From Gammaproteobacteria bacterium (GTDB lineage Bacteria; Pseudomonadota; Gammaproteobacteria; Ga0077536): 64,000 bases of DNA. Made by a program: the position numbers and the translations under genes. The stretch is taken from the NCBI GenBank assembly GCA_016209015.1, contig JACQWY010000016.1:110310-174309 (forward strand), written 5' to 3'. The notes below the pieces were generated by a model. The model made no database searches. It was not told the origin of the DNA and saw nothing but the letters and a program-made list of their open reading frames with translations. Below, one piece after another: positions 21,508 to 31,812 of the stretch (positions are counted from its first letter, which is position 1; every line of letters begins with the position of its first letter).

Positions 21508-22113
21508 TCACGGCTGGCGCTTCACGATCCCCTTCACGTCCAGATCCTTCTCGAGGCGCTTGCGCAGCGTCTCTGCCTTGTCCTTCGACGCCACGGGCGG
21601 GGTCTGCAGACGGAAGGGCTTGCCGGGCTCCTGCGGACGCAGGAGCGTGGTCGCGATGCCTGCCTGTTTGAGCTTCGCCTGCAGGCTCGTGGCGTTCGCT
21701 TCGTTCGCGTAGATGCCGAGCTGAATGATCCATTTCTCCGGCACCGTCGCGGATTTCTTCGCACCGCTCTCCGGCACCTCGGACTTCGCTGCGGGCGCGG
21801 CAACCTTCGGACGCGGAGGCGGCTCGGCGGCTTCGGGCTCGGGTTCGGGTTCGGGCGGGACGCGCGTCTCGAGCGGCATATGGGCGAGCTCCGTCGGCGT
21901 CGCGGTCATGCCGTGCTGAATGTCGTCCACGGCATCCGGGGCCGGCGCCGGAGGCGGCGGTGCCCGCGCCGGATCCGGCACCACCGTCGGCGGCGGCGGC
22001 AGCGGCGCCGGCTCGTGTCGGCGGCCGTCGTCGAGCAGGACGGGAATGAAGATCACGGCGAGCGCCGCGAGCACCGCCGCGCCGACCACGCGCTGTTTGA
22101 GCTGTACGTCCAT
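21508..22113 (-). CDS. dedD: SPOR-domain protein (DedD-like)
   Basis: A 201-residue bitopic protein: short cytoplasmic start MDVQLKQR, one membrane helix (VVGAAVLAALAVIFIPVLL, about residues 9-27), then a Pro/Ala/Glu-rich periplasmic linker. The C-terminal SPOR domain starts around residue 128 at KWIIQLGIYANEANA. SPOR domains bind denuded peptidoglycan at the division septum. It lies between folC and cvpA, where dedD is found in many gammaproteobacteria, so the symbol is taken partly from context. Confidence 0.88.
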   Translation of the reverse strand: MDVQLKQRVVGAAVLAALAVIFIPVLLDDGRRHEPAPLPPPPTVVPDPARAPPPPAPAPDAVDDIQHGMTATPTELAHMPLETRVPPEPEPEPEAAEPPPRPKVAAPAAKSEVPESGAKKSATVPEKWIIQLGIYANEANATSLQAKLKQAGIATTLLRPQEPGKPFRLQTPPVASKDKAETLRKRLEKDLDVKGIVKRQP

Positions 22114-22134
22114 GATCAGGAGCCGGCTCGTGGC

Positions 22135-23451
22135 TCAGCCGGGCGGCGCCATCGCGCGCAGAACTTCGCCTACCGTGACGAAGGAACCGACGACCACGAC
22201 GCGATCGCCGGCCTCGGCGAGCGTTTTCGCGCCCGCGTACGCCGCGGCGACAGAGGGGTACAGGAAAGCGGGTTTGGCACTGCCGATTTCGCGCGCCGTC
22301 GCAGCGAGCTCCTCCGCGCTCGCCCCGTGGCGCGCATCGACCGTGCCGAAATGCCACTCGTCGACGGCACCGTCTAGCGTCGTCATGACGCTGCGCCGAT
22401 CCTTGGTGCGCAACATGCCGAGGATGACGCGCGTGCGGCGCGCCGGCGGCAAGGCTTTCAGCGTCGCGACGAACACCTCGACGGCCTGCGCGTTGTGCGC
22501 GACGTCAAGCACGAACTCGACAGGGCCCGCAATGCGCTGGAAGCGTCCTTTCAGCTCGGTCGCGCCGATCGCCGCGGCGATCGTCTCCGCCGCGACCGGC
22601 AGGCGATCGGCGAGCAGCGTGACGGCCTTGATGACACCGGAAGCGTTGCGCAACTGATAGGCACCGGCGAGGCTCGGCCGCGGCAGATGTTCGTACGCGA
22701 GCGCGCCCGACCACCAGGTCCAGCGTCCGTCGTCCTCCGCGGCGTAATGGAAGCCGTGACCGAGCAGCGAGAGCTCGGCGCCCGTCGCGGCCGCGTGCGC
22801 GACGATGCTCTGCGGCGTCTCGGGATCGGAGCACACGGCCGGCCGGCCGGGACGCATGATGCCGGCCTTCTCGCTGCCGATCGCCTCGCGCGTGTTGCCC
22901 AGCCATTCCACGTGATCGATACCGATGGCGGCGATGACGGCGACGTCCGCATCGACGACATTCACGGCGTCGAGGCGTCCGCCGAGCCCCACTTCGAGAA
23001 TCGCGACGTCGGGACGGGTCTCACGAAAGATCGCGAGCGCGGCGAGGGTGCCGAATTCGAAGTACGTGAGCGAGGTGCCTCCGCGCGCGCGCTCCACCGC
23101 GGCGAAGGCGCGACAGATGCGTGCGTCGTCGGCGGGCACGCCATCGACCTTGATGCGTTCGTTGTAGCGCAGGAGATGCGGCGAGGTGTAGGTCGCGACG
23201 CGATAACCGCCCTGACGGAAAATCGCTTCGAGCATCGCGACCGTCGAGCCCTTGCCGTTCGTGCCGGCGACCGTGACGACCGGATAAGGCGGCGGCAGCA
23301 GAACCATGCGCTCCGCGACCGAGCGGCAACGCTCGAGCCCGAGGTCGATGTCGCGCACGTGCAGGGCTTCCTGCCAGCGCAGCCATTCGGCGAGCGTCTG
23401 CGGTCCGCGGCCTTCGGGGCCGGCTTGCGTATCCGCTGAGGATGCCGCCAT
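22135..23451 (-). CDS. folC: folylpolyglutamate/dihydrofolate synthase
   Basis: Mur-ligase-fold enzyme of 438 residues that makes dihydrofolate from dihydropteroate and adds the polyglutamate tail. The ATP loop TVAGTNGKGSTVAM, the YTSPHLLRYNERI motif, EVGLGGRLDAVNVV and a C-terminal GSFVTVGEVLRAM are all present. It starts 8 bp after the accD stop and is followed by dedD after 21 bp. Polyglutamylated folates are the one-carbon carriers used by ftfL, but this is the normal housekeeping location. Confidence 0.96.
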   Translation of the reverse strand: MAASSADTQAGPEGRGPQTLAEWLRWQEALHVRDIDLGLERCRSVAERMVLLPPPYPVVTVAGTNGKGSTVAMLEAIFRQGGYRVATYTSPHLLRYNERIKVDGVPADDARICRAFAAVERARGGTSLTYFEFGTLAALAIFRETRPDVAILEVGLGGRLDAVNVVDADVAVIAAIGIDHVEWLGNTREAIGSEKAGIMRPGRPAVCSDPETPQSIVAHAAATGAELSLLGHGFHYAAEDDGRWTWWSGALAYEHLPRPSLAGAYQLRNASGVIKAVTLLADRLPVAAETIAAAIGATELKGRFQRIAGPVEFVLDVAHNAQAVEVFVATLKALPPARRTRVILGMLRTKDRRSVMTTLDGAVDEWHFGTVDARHGASAEELAATAREIGSAKPAFLYPSVAAAYAGAKTLAEAGDRVVVVGSFVTVGEVLRAMAPPG

Positions 23452-23459
23452 CGAGTCGC

Positions 23460-24338
23460 TCAGCGCGCAGCAGCGGTGCCGGACGGCTCGCGGTGCATGA
23501 GTATGGCGAGCAGCGAGGCGAGGCGATCGCGCATCTCGCGGCGATCGACGATGAGATCGATCGCGCCGTGTTCCAGCAGGAACTCGCTCTTCTGAAAACC
23601 TTCGGGCAACACCTGGCGCACGGTCTGCTCGATGACGCGCGGTCCGGCGAAGCCGATGAGCGCAAAGGGCTCGGCGACGATGACGTCACCGAGCATCGCG
23701 ATGCTCGCCGACACACCGCCCGTCGTCGGGTCCGTCAACACGGAGATGTAGGGTAGACGCTGCTGGCGCATGCTCGCGACCGCTGCGCTGGTCTTGGCCA
23801 TCTGCATGAGCGACACGAGCGCCTCCTGCATGCGCGCGCCGCCGCTCGCGCAGAAGCAGACGACCGGACGCCGCTCGTCGAGCGCCTTCTTCACGCCGCG
23901 CACGAAGCGCTCGCCGACGACCGAGCCCATGGAGCCACCCATGAAGCTGAATTCGAACGCACAGGCGACGATCGGCAGGGACTTCAAGGTACCGCTCATC
24001 ACGACGAGCGCGTCGGTCTCGCCGGTCTCCTTCTGGGCCGCGCTGATGCGGTCGCGGTAGCGCTTCGAATCCTTGAACTTCAGGAAGTCGATCGGCCCGA
24101 CCTGCGCCCCGAGCTCGACACCCGAGCCCGCGTCGAGGAAATGCGTGAGGCGTTTGCGCGCGCCGATCCGCAGGTGGTGGCCGCATTTCACGCAGACGTC
24201 GATGTTGCGCTCGAGTTCCGCGCGGTACAGCACCGCTTTGCAGGACGGGCAGCTCGTCCACACGCCCTCCGGGATCGACTTCTTCGATGCCGCATCGGTG
24301 CGAATGCGCGAGGGCAGCAGTTTCTTGAACCAGTTCAC
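23460..24338 (-). CDS. accD: acetyl-CoA carboxylase carboxyltransferase beta subunit
   Basis: With AccA it transfers the carboxyl group from biotin to acetyl-CoA in fatty acid synthesis. The 292-residue protein has the N-terminal zinc ribbon with four cysteines ([14 protein letters not shown] and CVKCGHHL). A crotonase-like carboxyltransferase domain follows, with [22 protein letters not shown] and [23 protein letters not shown]. It stands between trpA and folC, the usual trpFBA-accD-folC order. Confidence 0.97.
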   Translation of the reverse strand: MNWFKKLLPSRIRTDAASKKSIPEGVWTSCPSCKAVLYRAELERNIDVCVKCGHHLRIGARKRLTHFLDAGSGVELGAQVGPIDFLKFKDSKRYRDRISAAQKETGETDALVVMSGTLKSLPIVACAFEFSFMGGSMGSVVGERFVRGVKKALDERRPVVCFCASGGARMQEALVSLMQMAKTSAAVASMRQQRLPYISVLTDPTTGGVSASIAMLGDVIVAEPFALIGFAGPRVIEQTVRQVLPEGFQKSEFLLEHGAIDLIVDRREMRDRLASLLAILMHREPSGTAAAR

Positions 24339-24366
24339 GTGGGTCTCGACTCCTCGAACCGGGCCG

Positions 24367-25185
24367 TCAGGCGGCCGCCGCGGCGCCGACGGCGGCGCGC
24401 AGTCCGGCGACGAATTGTTGCAGATGCGTGGCCGCGCGCGCCGTGTCGCCGCCCGCCTTCTCGACGATCTCGACGAGCGCGCTGCCGACGATCACGGCAT
24501 CGCACACCCCGGCGATCTGGGCTGCCTGTTCGGGCGTCCTCACGCCGAAACCGACACCGACGGGCAGTTCGGTGAGCATGCGCAGCTTCGCGACCTTCGC
24601 CTTCACTTCCGTCGTGTCGACCGCCTTGCCGCCGGTGACGCCTTTCACCGACACGTAGTAGACGAAGCCGGTCGCGGCGCGGCACACCGACGCCATGCGC
24701 TCGTCCGTCGAATTCGGAGCAATGAGCAGCACCTGATCGAGCCCGCGCGCGAGGCAGGCCTGGCGCAGTTCGTCGCCCTCCTCCGGCGGCAGGTCGACTA
24801 GCAGCACACCATCGACGCCGGCCTCGTGCGCGGCCTCGGCGAAGGACTCGTACCCCCAGTGTTCGACGGGATTCAGATAGCCCATCAATACGACCGGTGT
24901 CACGCGGTCGTCGCGGCGAAACTCGACGACCGTCTCGAGTACCTTCTTGAGCGTCATGCCGGCGGCGAGTGCGCGTTCGCTCGCACGCTGGATGATCGGA
25001 CCGTCGGCCATCGGATCGGAGAACGGGATGCCGAGCTCGATGAGATCGGCGCCGCCGCGCACCAGGGCGTGCATGCAAGGCACGGTGGCAGCGGGCGTCG
25101 GGTCGCCGGCCGTGAGGAACGTGATGAGGCCGGCGCGCCGTGCGGTGCGCAATTCGGAGAAACGGTGCTGGATTCTGCTGTGCAT
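24367..25185 (-). CDS. trpA: tryptophan synthase alpha subunit
   Basis: Cleaves indole-3-glycerol phosphate to indole and glyceraldehyde 3-phosphate. The 272-residue TIM-barrel protein has the catalytic Glu in [15 protein letters not shown] and the Asp in [10 protein letters not shown], with [14 protein letters not shown] and [10 protein letters not shown] for phosphate binding. An alanine-rich C-terminus closes it. It is 22 bp downstream of trpB. Confidence 0.97.
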   Translation of the reverse strand: MHSRIQHRFSELRTARRAGLITFLTAGDPTPAATVPCMHALVRGGADLIELGIPFSDPMADGPIIQRASERALAAGMTLKKVLETVVEFRRDDRVTPVVLMGYLNPVEHWGYESFAEAAHEAGVDGVLLVDLPPEEGDELRQACLARGLDQVLLIAPNSTDERMASVCRAATGFVYYVSVKGVTGGKAVDTTEVKAKVAKLRMLTELPVGVGFGVRTPEQAAQIAGVCDAVIVGSALVEIVEKAGGDTARAATHLQQFVAGLRAAVGAAAAA

Positions 25186-25207
25186 GACTTCGCTGGCTTC
25201 CGTGGGC

Positions 25208-26392
25208 CTACAGCGTGATGCCTTCGCGCGCGGCGACGGTCGCGATGTCCTTGTCGCCGCGACCGGACAGGCTCACGACCATGATCTGATCCCGACGCAT
25301 CGTCGGCGCGAGCTTCGCGGCGTGCGCCAGTGCGTGACTCGATTCGAGCGCGGGGATGATGCCCTCGACGCGCGTCAGCGTGTGAAAGGCAGCGAGCGCT
25401 TCATCGTCGGTGACCGCAGCGTACGTCGCACGGCCGCAGTCCTTGAGCCAGGCGTGCTCGGGTCCGACGCCGGGATAATCGAGGCCCGCGGAGATCGAGT
25501 GCGTCTCGATGATTTGGCCGTCGCCGTCCTGCATGAGGTAAGTGCGATTGCCGTGCAGCACACCGGGCGTACCCGCACTCAGCGGCGCCGAATGCCTGCC
25601 GGTCGCGATGCCGTCGCCCGCCGCCTCGACGCCGACGAGCGCGACACCCTGGTCGTCGATGAACGGATAGAACAGGCCCATCGCGTTCGAGCCGCCACCG
25701 ACGCATGCGACGAGCATGTCGGGCAACCGCCCGGTCTGCTCCAGGCACTGCGCGCGCGCCTCGCGGCCGATGACCGATTGGAAGTCGCGCACCATCGCCG
25801 GATACGGATGAGGCCCCGCGACCGTGCCGATGATGTAGAACGTATCGTCGACGTTCGTCACCCAGTCACGCAGCGCTTCGTTCAACGCATCCTTGAGCGT
25901 CCGCGAGCCCGAGGTCACAGGCACGACCTCGGCACCGAGGAGCTTCATGCGGAAGACGTTGATGGACTGCCGCTTGATGTCGTCGGCACCCATGTAGACG
26001 CGACACTGCATACCGAACCGCGCGGCGACCGTCGCGGACGCTACGCCGTGCTGGCCGGCCCCCGTCTCGGCGATCACCCGTTGCTTGCCCATGCGCCGGG
26101 CGAGCAGCGCCTGCCCGATCGTGTTGTTGATCTTGTGCGCGCCGGTGTGGTTGAGGTCTTCGCGCTTGAGGTAGACCTGTGCGCCGCCGAGTTCGCGCGA
26201 CCAGCGTTCCGCGTGATACAGCGGCGAAGGACGGCCGACGTAGTATTTCAGGTCCCGGTCGAATTCCGCGACGAACTCGGAATCCTGCAGGTAGCGGGTG
26301 TAAGCCGCCTCGAGTTCCGCGAGCGGCGCGATCAGCGTCTCGGCGACGAAGCGTCCGCCGTACGGACCGAAGTGCCCCATCTCGTCCGGCAT
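25208..26392 (-). CDS. trpB: tryptophan synthase beta subunit
   Basis: PLP enzyme joining indole and serine to tryptophan. The ATG at 26392 ([18 protein letters not shown]) gives 394 residues, the family length; no strong ribosome site precedes it and the frame is open for 39 codons further, so the exact start is uncertain. Key features are the PLP lysine in [29 protein letters not shown] and the glycine-rich [11 protein letters not shown]. It is 31 bp after trpF. No leader peptide or attenuator was recognised before trpF. Confidence 0.96.
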   Translation of the reverse strand: MPDEMGHFGPYGGRFVAETLIAPLAELEAAYTRYLQDSEFVAEFDRDLKYYVGRPSPLYHAERWSRELGGAQVYLKREDLNHTGAHKINNTIGQALLARRMGKQRVIAETGAGQHGVASATVAARFGMQCRVYMGADDIKRQSINVFRMKLLGAEVVPVTSGSRTLKDALNEALRDWVTNVDDTFYIIGTVAGPHPYPAMVRDFQSVIGREARAQCLEQTGRLPDMLVACVGGGSNAMGLFYPFIDDQGVALVGVEAAGDGIATGRHSAPLSAGTPGVLHGNRTYLMQDGDGQIIETHSISAGLDYPGVGPEHAWLKDCGRATYAAVTDDEALAAFHTLTRVEGIIPALESSHALAHAAKLAPTMRRDQIMVVSLSGRGDKDIATVAAREGITL

Positions 26393-26423
26393 GGCGTAAC
26401 GTGCGCCGACGCCGGATCCTGTT

Positions 26424-27059
26424 TCAACTGCGCTCAATTCTCGATACCTCAGACATGAATGCCCGCATTTTCTCGGGGTCCTTGATGCCCTTGCTCTGTT
26501 CGATACCACCGCTCACGTCCACCGCATAGGGCCGGACTGCGGCGATCGCCGCGGCGACGTTGTCCGCCGTCAGACCGCCGGCGAGGACGATCGGCTTCGT
26601 TCGCTCCTGCGGCACGCGCGTCCAGTCGAAACTCTGTCCCGATCCGCCCGCGAGAGTCGGATGATGAGTGTCGAGCAGCAGTGCCACGGCATCGCCGTAG
26701 CGGCCTGCTTCGCGCGCGAGATCGACATCGGGCTTCATCGCGATCGCCTTGACGTAAGGGCGCGCGACGGCGCGGCACCGCTCGGGATCCTCAGCACCGT
26801 GGTACTGCACGAGAGCGAGCCGGGTGCGTGTCGCCACGTCGCGTACGAATTCGACCGGAGCATCGACGAACAAACCCACCGTACAGACGAAGGGCGGCAG
26901 CGCGGCGATTATCGCCCCCGCCTGTTCGGGTCCCAAATAGCGCGGGCTTGCCGGATGGAACACGAAACCGAGCGCGTCGACGCCGCAATCGATCGCCGCG
27001 AGTGCGTCGGCCAATTGCGTGATGCCGCAGAATTTGACGCGGATTCGTCTGCGTGTCAT
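26424..27059 (-). CDS. trpF: phosphoribosylanthranilate isomerase
   Basis: Amadori isomerase of tryptophan synthesis, 211 residues. It begins [19 protein letters not shown] with the catalytic cysteine in KFCGIT. The catalytic Asp lies in LLLDTHHP, and [20 protein letters not shown] and [15 protein letters not shown] are typical of TrpF. The first gene of trpF-trpB-trpA, 111 bp downstream of truA. Confidence 0.97.
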   Translation of the reverse strand: MTRRRIRVKFCGITQLADALAAIDCGVDALGFVFHPASPRYLGPEQAGAIIAALPPFVCTVGLFVDAPVEFVRDVATRTRLALVQYHGAEDPERCRAVARPYVKAIAMKPDVDLAREAGRYGDAVALLLDTHHPTLAGGSGQSFDWTRVPQERTKPIVLAGGLTADNVAAAIAAVRPYAVDVSGGIEQSKGIKDPEKMRAFMSEVSRIERS

Positions 27060-27170
27060 GCGTTCCTGCCAGGGATCTGCGCGCTGCCGCTTCGGCCACC
27101 CGCGGAAACGCGCATTATCCCATCACGGCCCCGCTCCAGCATAGCGCCATCGCGCGTCGCGCCCGGCTCA

Positions 27171-27962
27171 TCAGGACCGGAATCCGGGGAAGCGCGGGCT
27201 GGGGTCGGAGACGGGCAGACCGAATCGCGCGGGGTAGCTCACCCCGGTCAGGTACAGGCCGGACGCGGGCGCGGTGACGCCGCCGAGAGCGCGCTCACGT
27301 GCCGCGAGCACCTCGGCCGCCCAGACCGGTTCACGGCGCCCCATGCCGATTTCCATCAACACGCCGGCAAGGTTGCGCACCATGTGCTGGAGGAAGGCAT
27401 TCGCCTCGACGTCGAGAACTATCGAACCGTCCTGGCAGAGGACGTCGAGGCGGTGCACTGTTCGCACGGGATGTTTCGCCTGGCAGCCCTTTGCCCGGAA
27501 CGACGTGAAATCGTGCTCGCCGAGCAGAAACCGCGCCGCCTCCGCCATGCGCGCGGCGTCGAGTGATCTGGGTTCCCAGGTGATACGTCCCGACCAGAGC
27601 CCGGGTCGGGCAGCGCGGTTGCTGATGACGTAGCAATAGCGTCGGGCGGTGGCCGAAAAGCGGGCATGAAAATCCGGCGCCACGGCCCGCGCCCAGGTGA
27701 CTGCGACGTCGGATGCGAGGTGGGCATTCGGCCCGAGCATCCAGGCCCGGGGCGAGCGCTCCGCGCCGGTATCGAAATGCAGGACCTGCCCGGTCGCATG
27801 CACCCCGGCGTCAGTGCGGCCCGCGCACTGCACCGTGACCGGCTCGTCCGCGACGCGGGACACCGCGGCTTCGACGAGTGGCTGTACGGTGCGGACACCG
27901 ACCTGGGTCTGCCAGCCGGAGAACGCCTGGCCGTCGTACTCGATCCCGAGAGCGATCCTCAT
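27171..27962 (-). CDS. truA: tRNA pseudouridine(38-40) synthase
   Basis: Modifies uridines 38-40 in the anticodon stem of many tRNAs. The 263-residue protein starts MRIALGIEYDGQAFSGWQTQ. The catalytic aspartate lies in CAGRTDAGVHATGQVLHFD, and the domain ends with FLQHMVRNLAGVLMEIGMG, all standard for TruA. It lies between fimV and trpF, as in pseudomonads. Confidence 0.97.
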   Translation of the reverse strand: MRIALGIEYDGQAFSGWQTQVGVRTVQPLVEAAVSRVADEPVTVQCAGRTDAGVHATGQVLHFDTGAERSPRAWMLGPNAHLASDVAVTWARAVAPDFHARFSATARRYCYVISNRAARPGLWSGRITWEPRSLDAARMAEAARFLLGEHDFTSFRAKGCQAKHPVRTVHRLDVLCQDGSIVLDVEANAFLQHMVRNLAGVLMEIGMGRREPVWAAEVLAARERALGGVTAPASGLYLTGVSYPARFGLPVSDPSPRFPGFRS

Positions 27963-28067
27963 CGGCGCGAACCGGCGCGTGGAGCGTCTGAAGGGTTGCG
28001 GCGGAAAATGCGCCGCGAGCGCGGGCGGGTGGGCCGCACCCGATGCGACCGCCCGGTCCGCGTTCTT

Positions 28068-31000
28068 CTAGCCGGCCTGCTCGAGCAGTTTCTGCGCTTC
28101 CGCGCGCTGGGCATCGCTACCGTCGCGCACGACCTCGTCGAGAATCGAGCGGGCGCCTTCGTTGTCGCCGAGCTCGAGATAGGCCTTCGCCAGATTGAGC
28201 TTGGTGTCGACTTCATCGGCGTCGTCCTGGAGATCGAAGGCGTCGTCGCGCGGCAACACGACAGTGCGATCGATGTGACTCTGCGTCGCGTTGAAATCGA
28301 TGTCTTCCGCGTCGAGGCCGAGGGTCTCGAGATGCGCATCGTCGATATCGAAGTCGAGCGCATTCTCGGCGTTCGCATCGAGCGGAGCCATGTCGAGGTC
28401 GAACGCAGGATCCTTAGCGTCTTCCTCGAGATCGAGTGCCGCCATCGACTCCTCCATGGAACGCGTCAGGTCTTCGAGCGATTCCTCCACGTTCTCGCCC
28501 ATCGTCAGCTTGCCGAACGCGCTGCTCGATTTCGGCAGTTCGAGCGTGTCGTCGACTCGCAGGCTGTCGAAATCCGTCGTGTCCTGCAGTGCGAGGTCGA
28601 ACTCGATATCCGATTCGTTGGAGGACGGCGCGTTCGGATCGTCGACTTCGAGCTCGAAGTCGTCGATTTCAGGGTTTTGCAGCGAGAGATCGAGATCCGG
28701 CCCCGCCTCCGCCGTGAGATCCAGATCGGGGCTCTCGCCTGCATCGAGTTCGAGGTCGAGGTCGGACCCGAGACCGCCGGAAATATCGAGCACGCCATCG
28801 TCGTCCTCGAGCGATAGATCGAGCCCGCTGGTGTCGAGCGGCGAGGTCTCGCCGATCGCCGGCTCGGCATCGGCCGGTGCGGCATCGAAACCGAGACCCT
28901 CGATATCGAAGTCGAGGACGTCGTCGATGTCCGCCTCAGGGGCGGCCTCGACCAGTTCCGGCCGGGGCGGCGGGTTGACCGTGTCGCTGATGTCGAAATC
29001 GACCGCGGAGCGGCTCGCCGGTCCGAGATCGAATGCTTCGGCCTGCGAGTGGCCGGGCTGCGGGGTCGTGTGCTCGGTGAGACCGGGCGCCGTCAGGCTC
29101 AGCAGATCATCCGCGCCTTCGAGCCTGAGGTTGCCGGTGCTGGTGACGTCGAGAAGATCGACCGGGGGCGGTTCCAGCGCCGTGAGATCAGCGGCGCTGA
29201 GACTCTCTCCCGAGATATCGAACATGTCACCGGAAGCGGCTGGCTCGGGAGTCGGGGCGCTGTCCAAATCGAGGGTGTCGGCGGCGCCCGCCGTGAGATC
29301 CAGTATTTCACCGGGCTCGCTTGCGCCGAGGGTCGGGTCGAAAATGTCGCCCCCTGCAGCACCCGTGTCTGCCGCAGTGAGATCGAGCATGTCGAGTTCC
29401 GGCCCCGCGCCGGTCTCGCTGAGATCGAAATCGAGCCCCGGGACGGAGGCTTCTTCGCCAAGACCGACCTGAGTCGATTCGAGCACGTGATCGCGCCCGG
29501 GCTGCATCGTCATCGTCTCGCCGCCCGGCAGGGTGTCGCCCGTGATGTCGACGAATGTCTTGGAGGCCGCCTCCGGCGTCTCATCGACACCACCGCCGGT
29601 GAACAGCGGTCGGTCTGGCGACATTTCCGTCCACATCGCGACCGCGTTCTCCCACAGCGGATCCTTGTCGCCGACGGCGTTCAGGAGCTCGCGCGCTGAT
29701 TCCTCGTAGGCACGCTTGTTGTTCGCGGAGTAATAGATCTCGAGCAGGCGAAGCTTGAATTTGTGCTCGTTCGGCTGCTGCGCGATGACTTTCTTGACGA
29801 GTTCCTCGGCCTGGTCGAAACGCTCGTAGGCGAGGTAGACATTCACTTCCTCGAGCGGGTCTTCGATGGGCTCCGCGCGCAGTTGATCGGCGGTCGCTTC
29901 GAGCGTGCGCTCGAAAGTGCCGGTCGGCGTCGTCGGGGGTTCGTCGACACCCCGTCCCGGGGCTCGGGTTTCCGTAATCGGCTCGACGGTGTGATCGGGC
30001 TCGGCGAGCGCAGCGGCCGCCGCAGCGCCGGCCGCTGCAGTTGCGGCAGCCCGCTTCGGCGCCGGCATAGGCTTCTCACCGGCGCGCCCGCCGAACTTCT
30101 TCACCAGGGCGAGCACCACCAGCGCGAGCATACCGCCGACGACGGCGAGCAGCGTCGTCGCCCCGCCCGGCACGGCATGGACGAGTTGCGCCGGGAACAG
30201 ACTCTCGGCAAATCCAGGGGCTGCGGGCTTCGGCGCGGGCTTGGCGGCCGGAGTTGCCGGCGTCGGCGGAGCCACGGGCTTCGCCGGGGCGACGGGCTCG
30301 GCAGGTGTCGAGGGCTGCGCCGGCTCGACCGGTTTTTCCGCTTCGGGCTTCGGAGCTTCGGGTGTCGGCGTCGCCGCTGCAGTCGGCTCGGCTGGCTTCG
30401 GCGCTTCGGGAGCAGCCGGCTTTTCGGCGACCGGGGGAGCAGGCTGAGGAGCCGGGGCCTCGGCCGTCGCAGGGGGCGCCGCCGGAGTTTCCGGCTTGGC
30501 GGCGGTGTCGCCGGCTCCGAGGCCGGCTTTCGCCATCCTGGCCTGGAGCGTCGCGAGCTCCTGATCCTTGATTTCGACCTGACGTTGCAGGAGGTCGATG
30601 ATTTTATCCGCTTCGCTGAGCTTGTTCTTCAGCTCGACGTTTTCGCGGGCCCGGGCGTCGATATCCTCTTTGCCGGCGGCCTCGGGGCCCGTGCCCTTGC
30701 CAGCCGTGCCACCGGGCGCGGCGGCTTTGCCGTCGGTCGACTTGCCCTCGCTCGCGCCGGGTGCGGCGAGTTCCAATCGGCCGTCGCTCGGTGCGGTGGC
30801 AGCGGCCGGCGCTTTCGGGGCGGGCGCGCTTTCGGCGCCCGGGCCCAGCGGTTGTGCAGTAGCGCGCTGACTCGCCCCGTGGCGATAGTCTTCCCAGAGC
30901 TGGTGTTGTTTGCGGATCTCTTCCAGCGCAACGCTCCGGGAGACCTGATTTACTTCGTCGGCGCTCGGCACGCGGAGGACGGCACCGCGTTTCAGTAGAT

Positions 31001-31682
31001 TGATGTTGCCGTTCACGAACGCCTCCGGATTCGCCCGGAGCAGTGCAATCATCATCTGGTGTACGGTTACCGACGAGTCGGGACGGTGCTGGGTCGCGAG
31101 GGACCAGAGCGTGTCGTTGGCTTCGACCCCGATGCTGCCTCCCGGCGTGTAGGCGGACGGGCGGGACGCGGCCTGGGCCGCCGTCGTCGGATCCGTGGCC
31201 AGTGCCGGCGGCATGCGACCCGTCGGCGCAGCCGCGGGACGGCTCGGCGCCGGCGCGCGCGACGGTGCGGCAGCACGGCGGTTGGCGTCATAGAGCGGCG
31301 GATCGAGCAGCACCGTGTATTCGCGCACAACCCTGCCATTGGCCCAATTCAGCTCCAGAAGAAAATTCAGGAAGGGTTCGCGAATCGGTTCCCGCGACGT
31401 GATGCGGATGTAATCCTTGCCGGATTCCGGAGAAACGATCTCGAATTTGAGGTCCAGGAGGATCGCATCGCGCTGGATACCGGCGCGATCGAACTGCTGG
31501 GTATCGGCGAGCCGGGCATTGAGTGTGTCGACGTCCTCGTTCGTCGCGCCCAGGATGTCGATTCGACCGTCGAAACGCTGATTCAGCGCTGAAGACGTCT
31601 TCAACGCGCCTAGCCCGAGCGCGAGCACCGCGGGGGACAGCAATAGCGTTAGGGCCAGGGCAACGGCTCTATTCCGTAGCAT
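28068..31682 (-). CDS. fimV: FimV-like pilus assembly / polar organiser protein
   Basis: A 1204-residue protein of FimV architecture. FimV anchors polar complexes and supports type IV pilus assembly and twitching in pseudomonads. In order: signal peptide (residues 1-~22); FimV N-terminal domain (to ~130, with ALNQRFDGRIDILGATNEDV and LNWANGRVVREYTVLLDPP); Pro/Ala linker; LysM peptidoglycan-binding domain (about 187-241, NDTLWSLATQH); coiled coil (about 340-385); long Pro/Ala/Glu linker; one membrane helix (about 505-527); a very acidic cytoplasmic part rich in Asp-Leu-Asp repeats; and the C-terminal FimV motif (about 1150-1204, KLNLAKAYLELGDNEGARSILDEV). No pilus genes are near. An AT-rich stretch near 31790-31810 may hold its promoter. 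Confidence 0.92.
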   Translation of the reverse strand: MLRNRAVALALTLLLSPAVLALGLGALKTSSALNQRFDGRIDILGATNEDVDTLNARLADTQQFDRAGIQRDAILLDLKFEIVSPESGKDYIRITSREPIREPFLNFLLELNWANGRVVREYTVLLDPPLYDANRRAAAPSRAPAPSRPAAAPTGRMPPALATDPTTAAQAASRPSAYTPGGSIGVEANDTLWSLATQHRPDSSVTVHQMMIALLRANPEAFVNGNINLLKRGAVLRVPSADEVNQVSRSVALEEIRKQHQLWEDYRHGASQRATAQPLGPGAESAPAPKAPAAATAPSDGRLELAAPGASEGKSTDGKAAAPGGTAGKGTGPEAAGKEDIDARARENVELKNKLSEADKIIDLLQRQVEIKDQELATLQARMAKAGLGAGDTAAKPETPAAPPATAEAPAPQPAPPVAEKPAAPEAPKPAEPTAAATPTPEAPKPEAEKPVEPAQPSTPAEPVAPAKPVAPPTPATPAAKPAPKPAAPGFAESLFPAQLVHAVPGGATTLLAVVGGMLALVVLALVKKFGGRAGEKPMPAPKRAAATAAAGAAAAAALAEPDHTVEPITETRAPGRGVDEPPTTPTGTFERTLEATADQLRAEPIEDPLEEVNVYLAYERFDQAEELVKKVIAQQPNEHKFKLRLLEIYYSANNKRAYEESARELLNAVGDKDPLWENAVAMWTEMSPDRPLFTGGGVDETPEAASKTFVDITGDTLPGGETMTMQPGRDHVLESTQVGLGEEASVPGLDFDLSETGAGPELDMLDLTAADTGAAGGDIFDPTLGASEPGEILDLTAGAADTLDLDSAPTPEPAASGDMFDISGESLSAADLTALEPPPVDLLDVTSTGNLRLEGADDLLSLTAPGLTEHTTPQPGHSQAEAFDLGPASRSAVDFDISDTVNPPPRPELVEAAPEADIDDVLDFDIEGLGFDAAPADAEPAIGETSPLDTSGLDLSLEDDDGVLDISGGLGSDLDLELDAGESPDLDLTAEAGPDLDLSLQNPEIDDFELEVDDPNAPSSNESDIEFDLALQDTTDFDSLRVDDTLELPKSSSAFGKLTMGENVEESLEDLTRSMEESMAALDLEEDAKDPAFDLDMAPLDANAENALDFDIDDAHLETLGLDAEDIDFNATQSHIDRTVVLPRDDAFDLQDDADEVDTKLNLAKAYLELGDNEGARSILDEVVRDGSDAQRAEAQKLLEQAG

Positions 31683-31812
31683 GATGCGCTTCCTTAATCG
31701 ATCAAATGGCCGAAAGTCGCGTGACAGGATCGCCTGCGGCGAACCGTACCCGGAGAGTACAGGGTGCGCCGATACCTACGAACAAACTTTATAATTGCCG
31801 GTTAACTATAGC

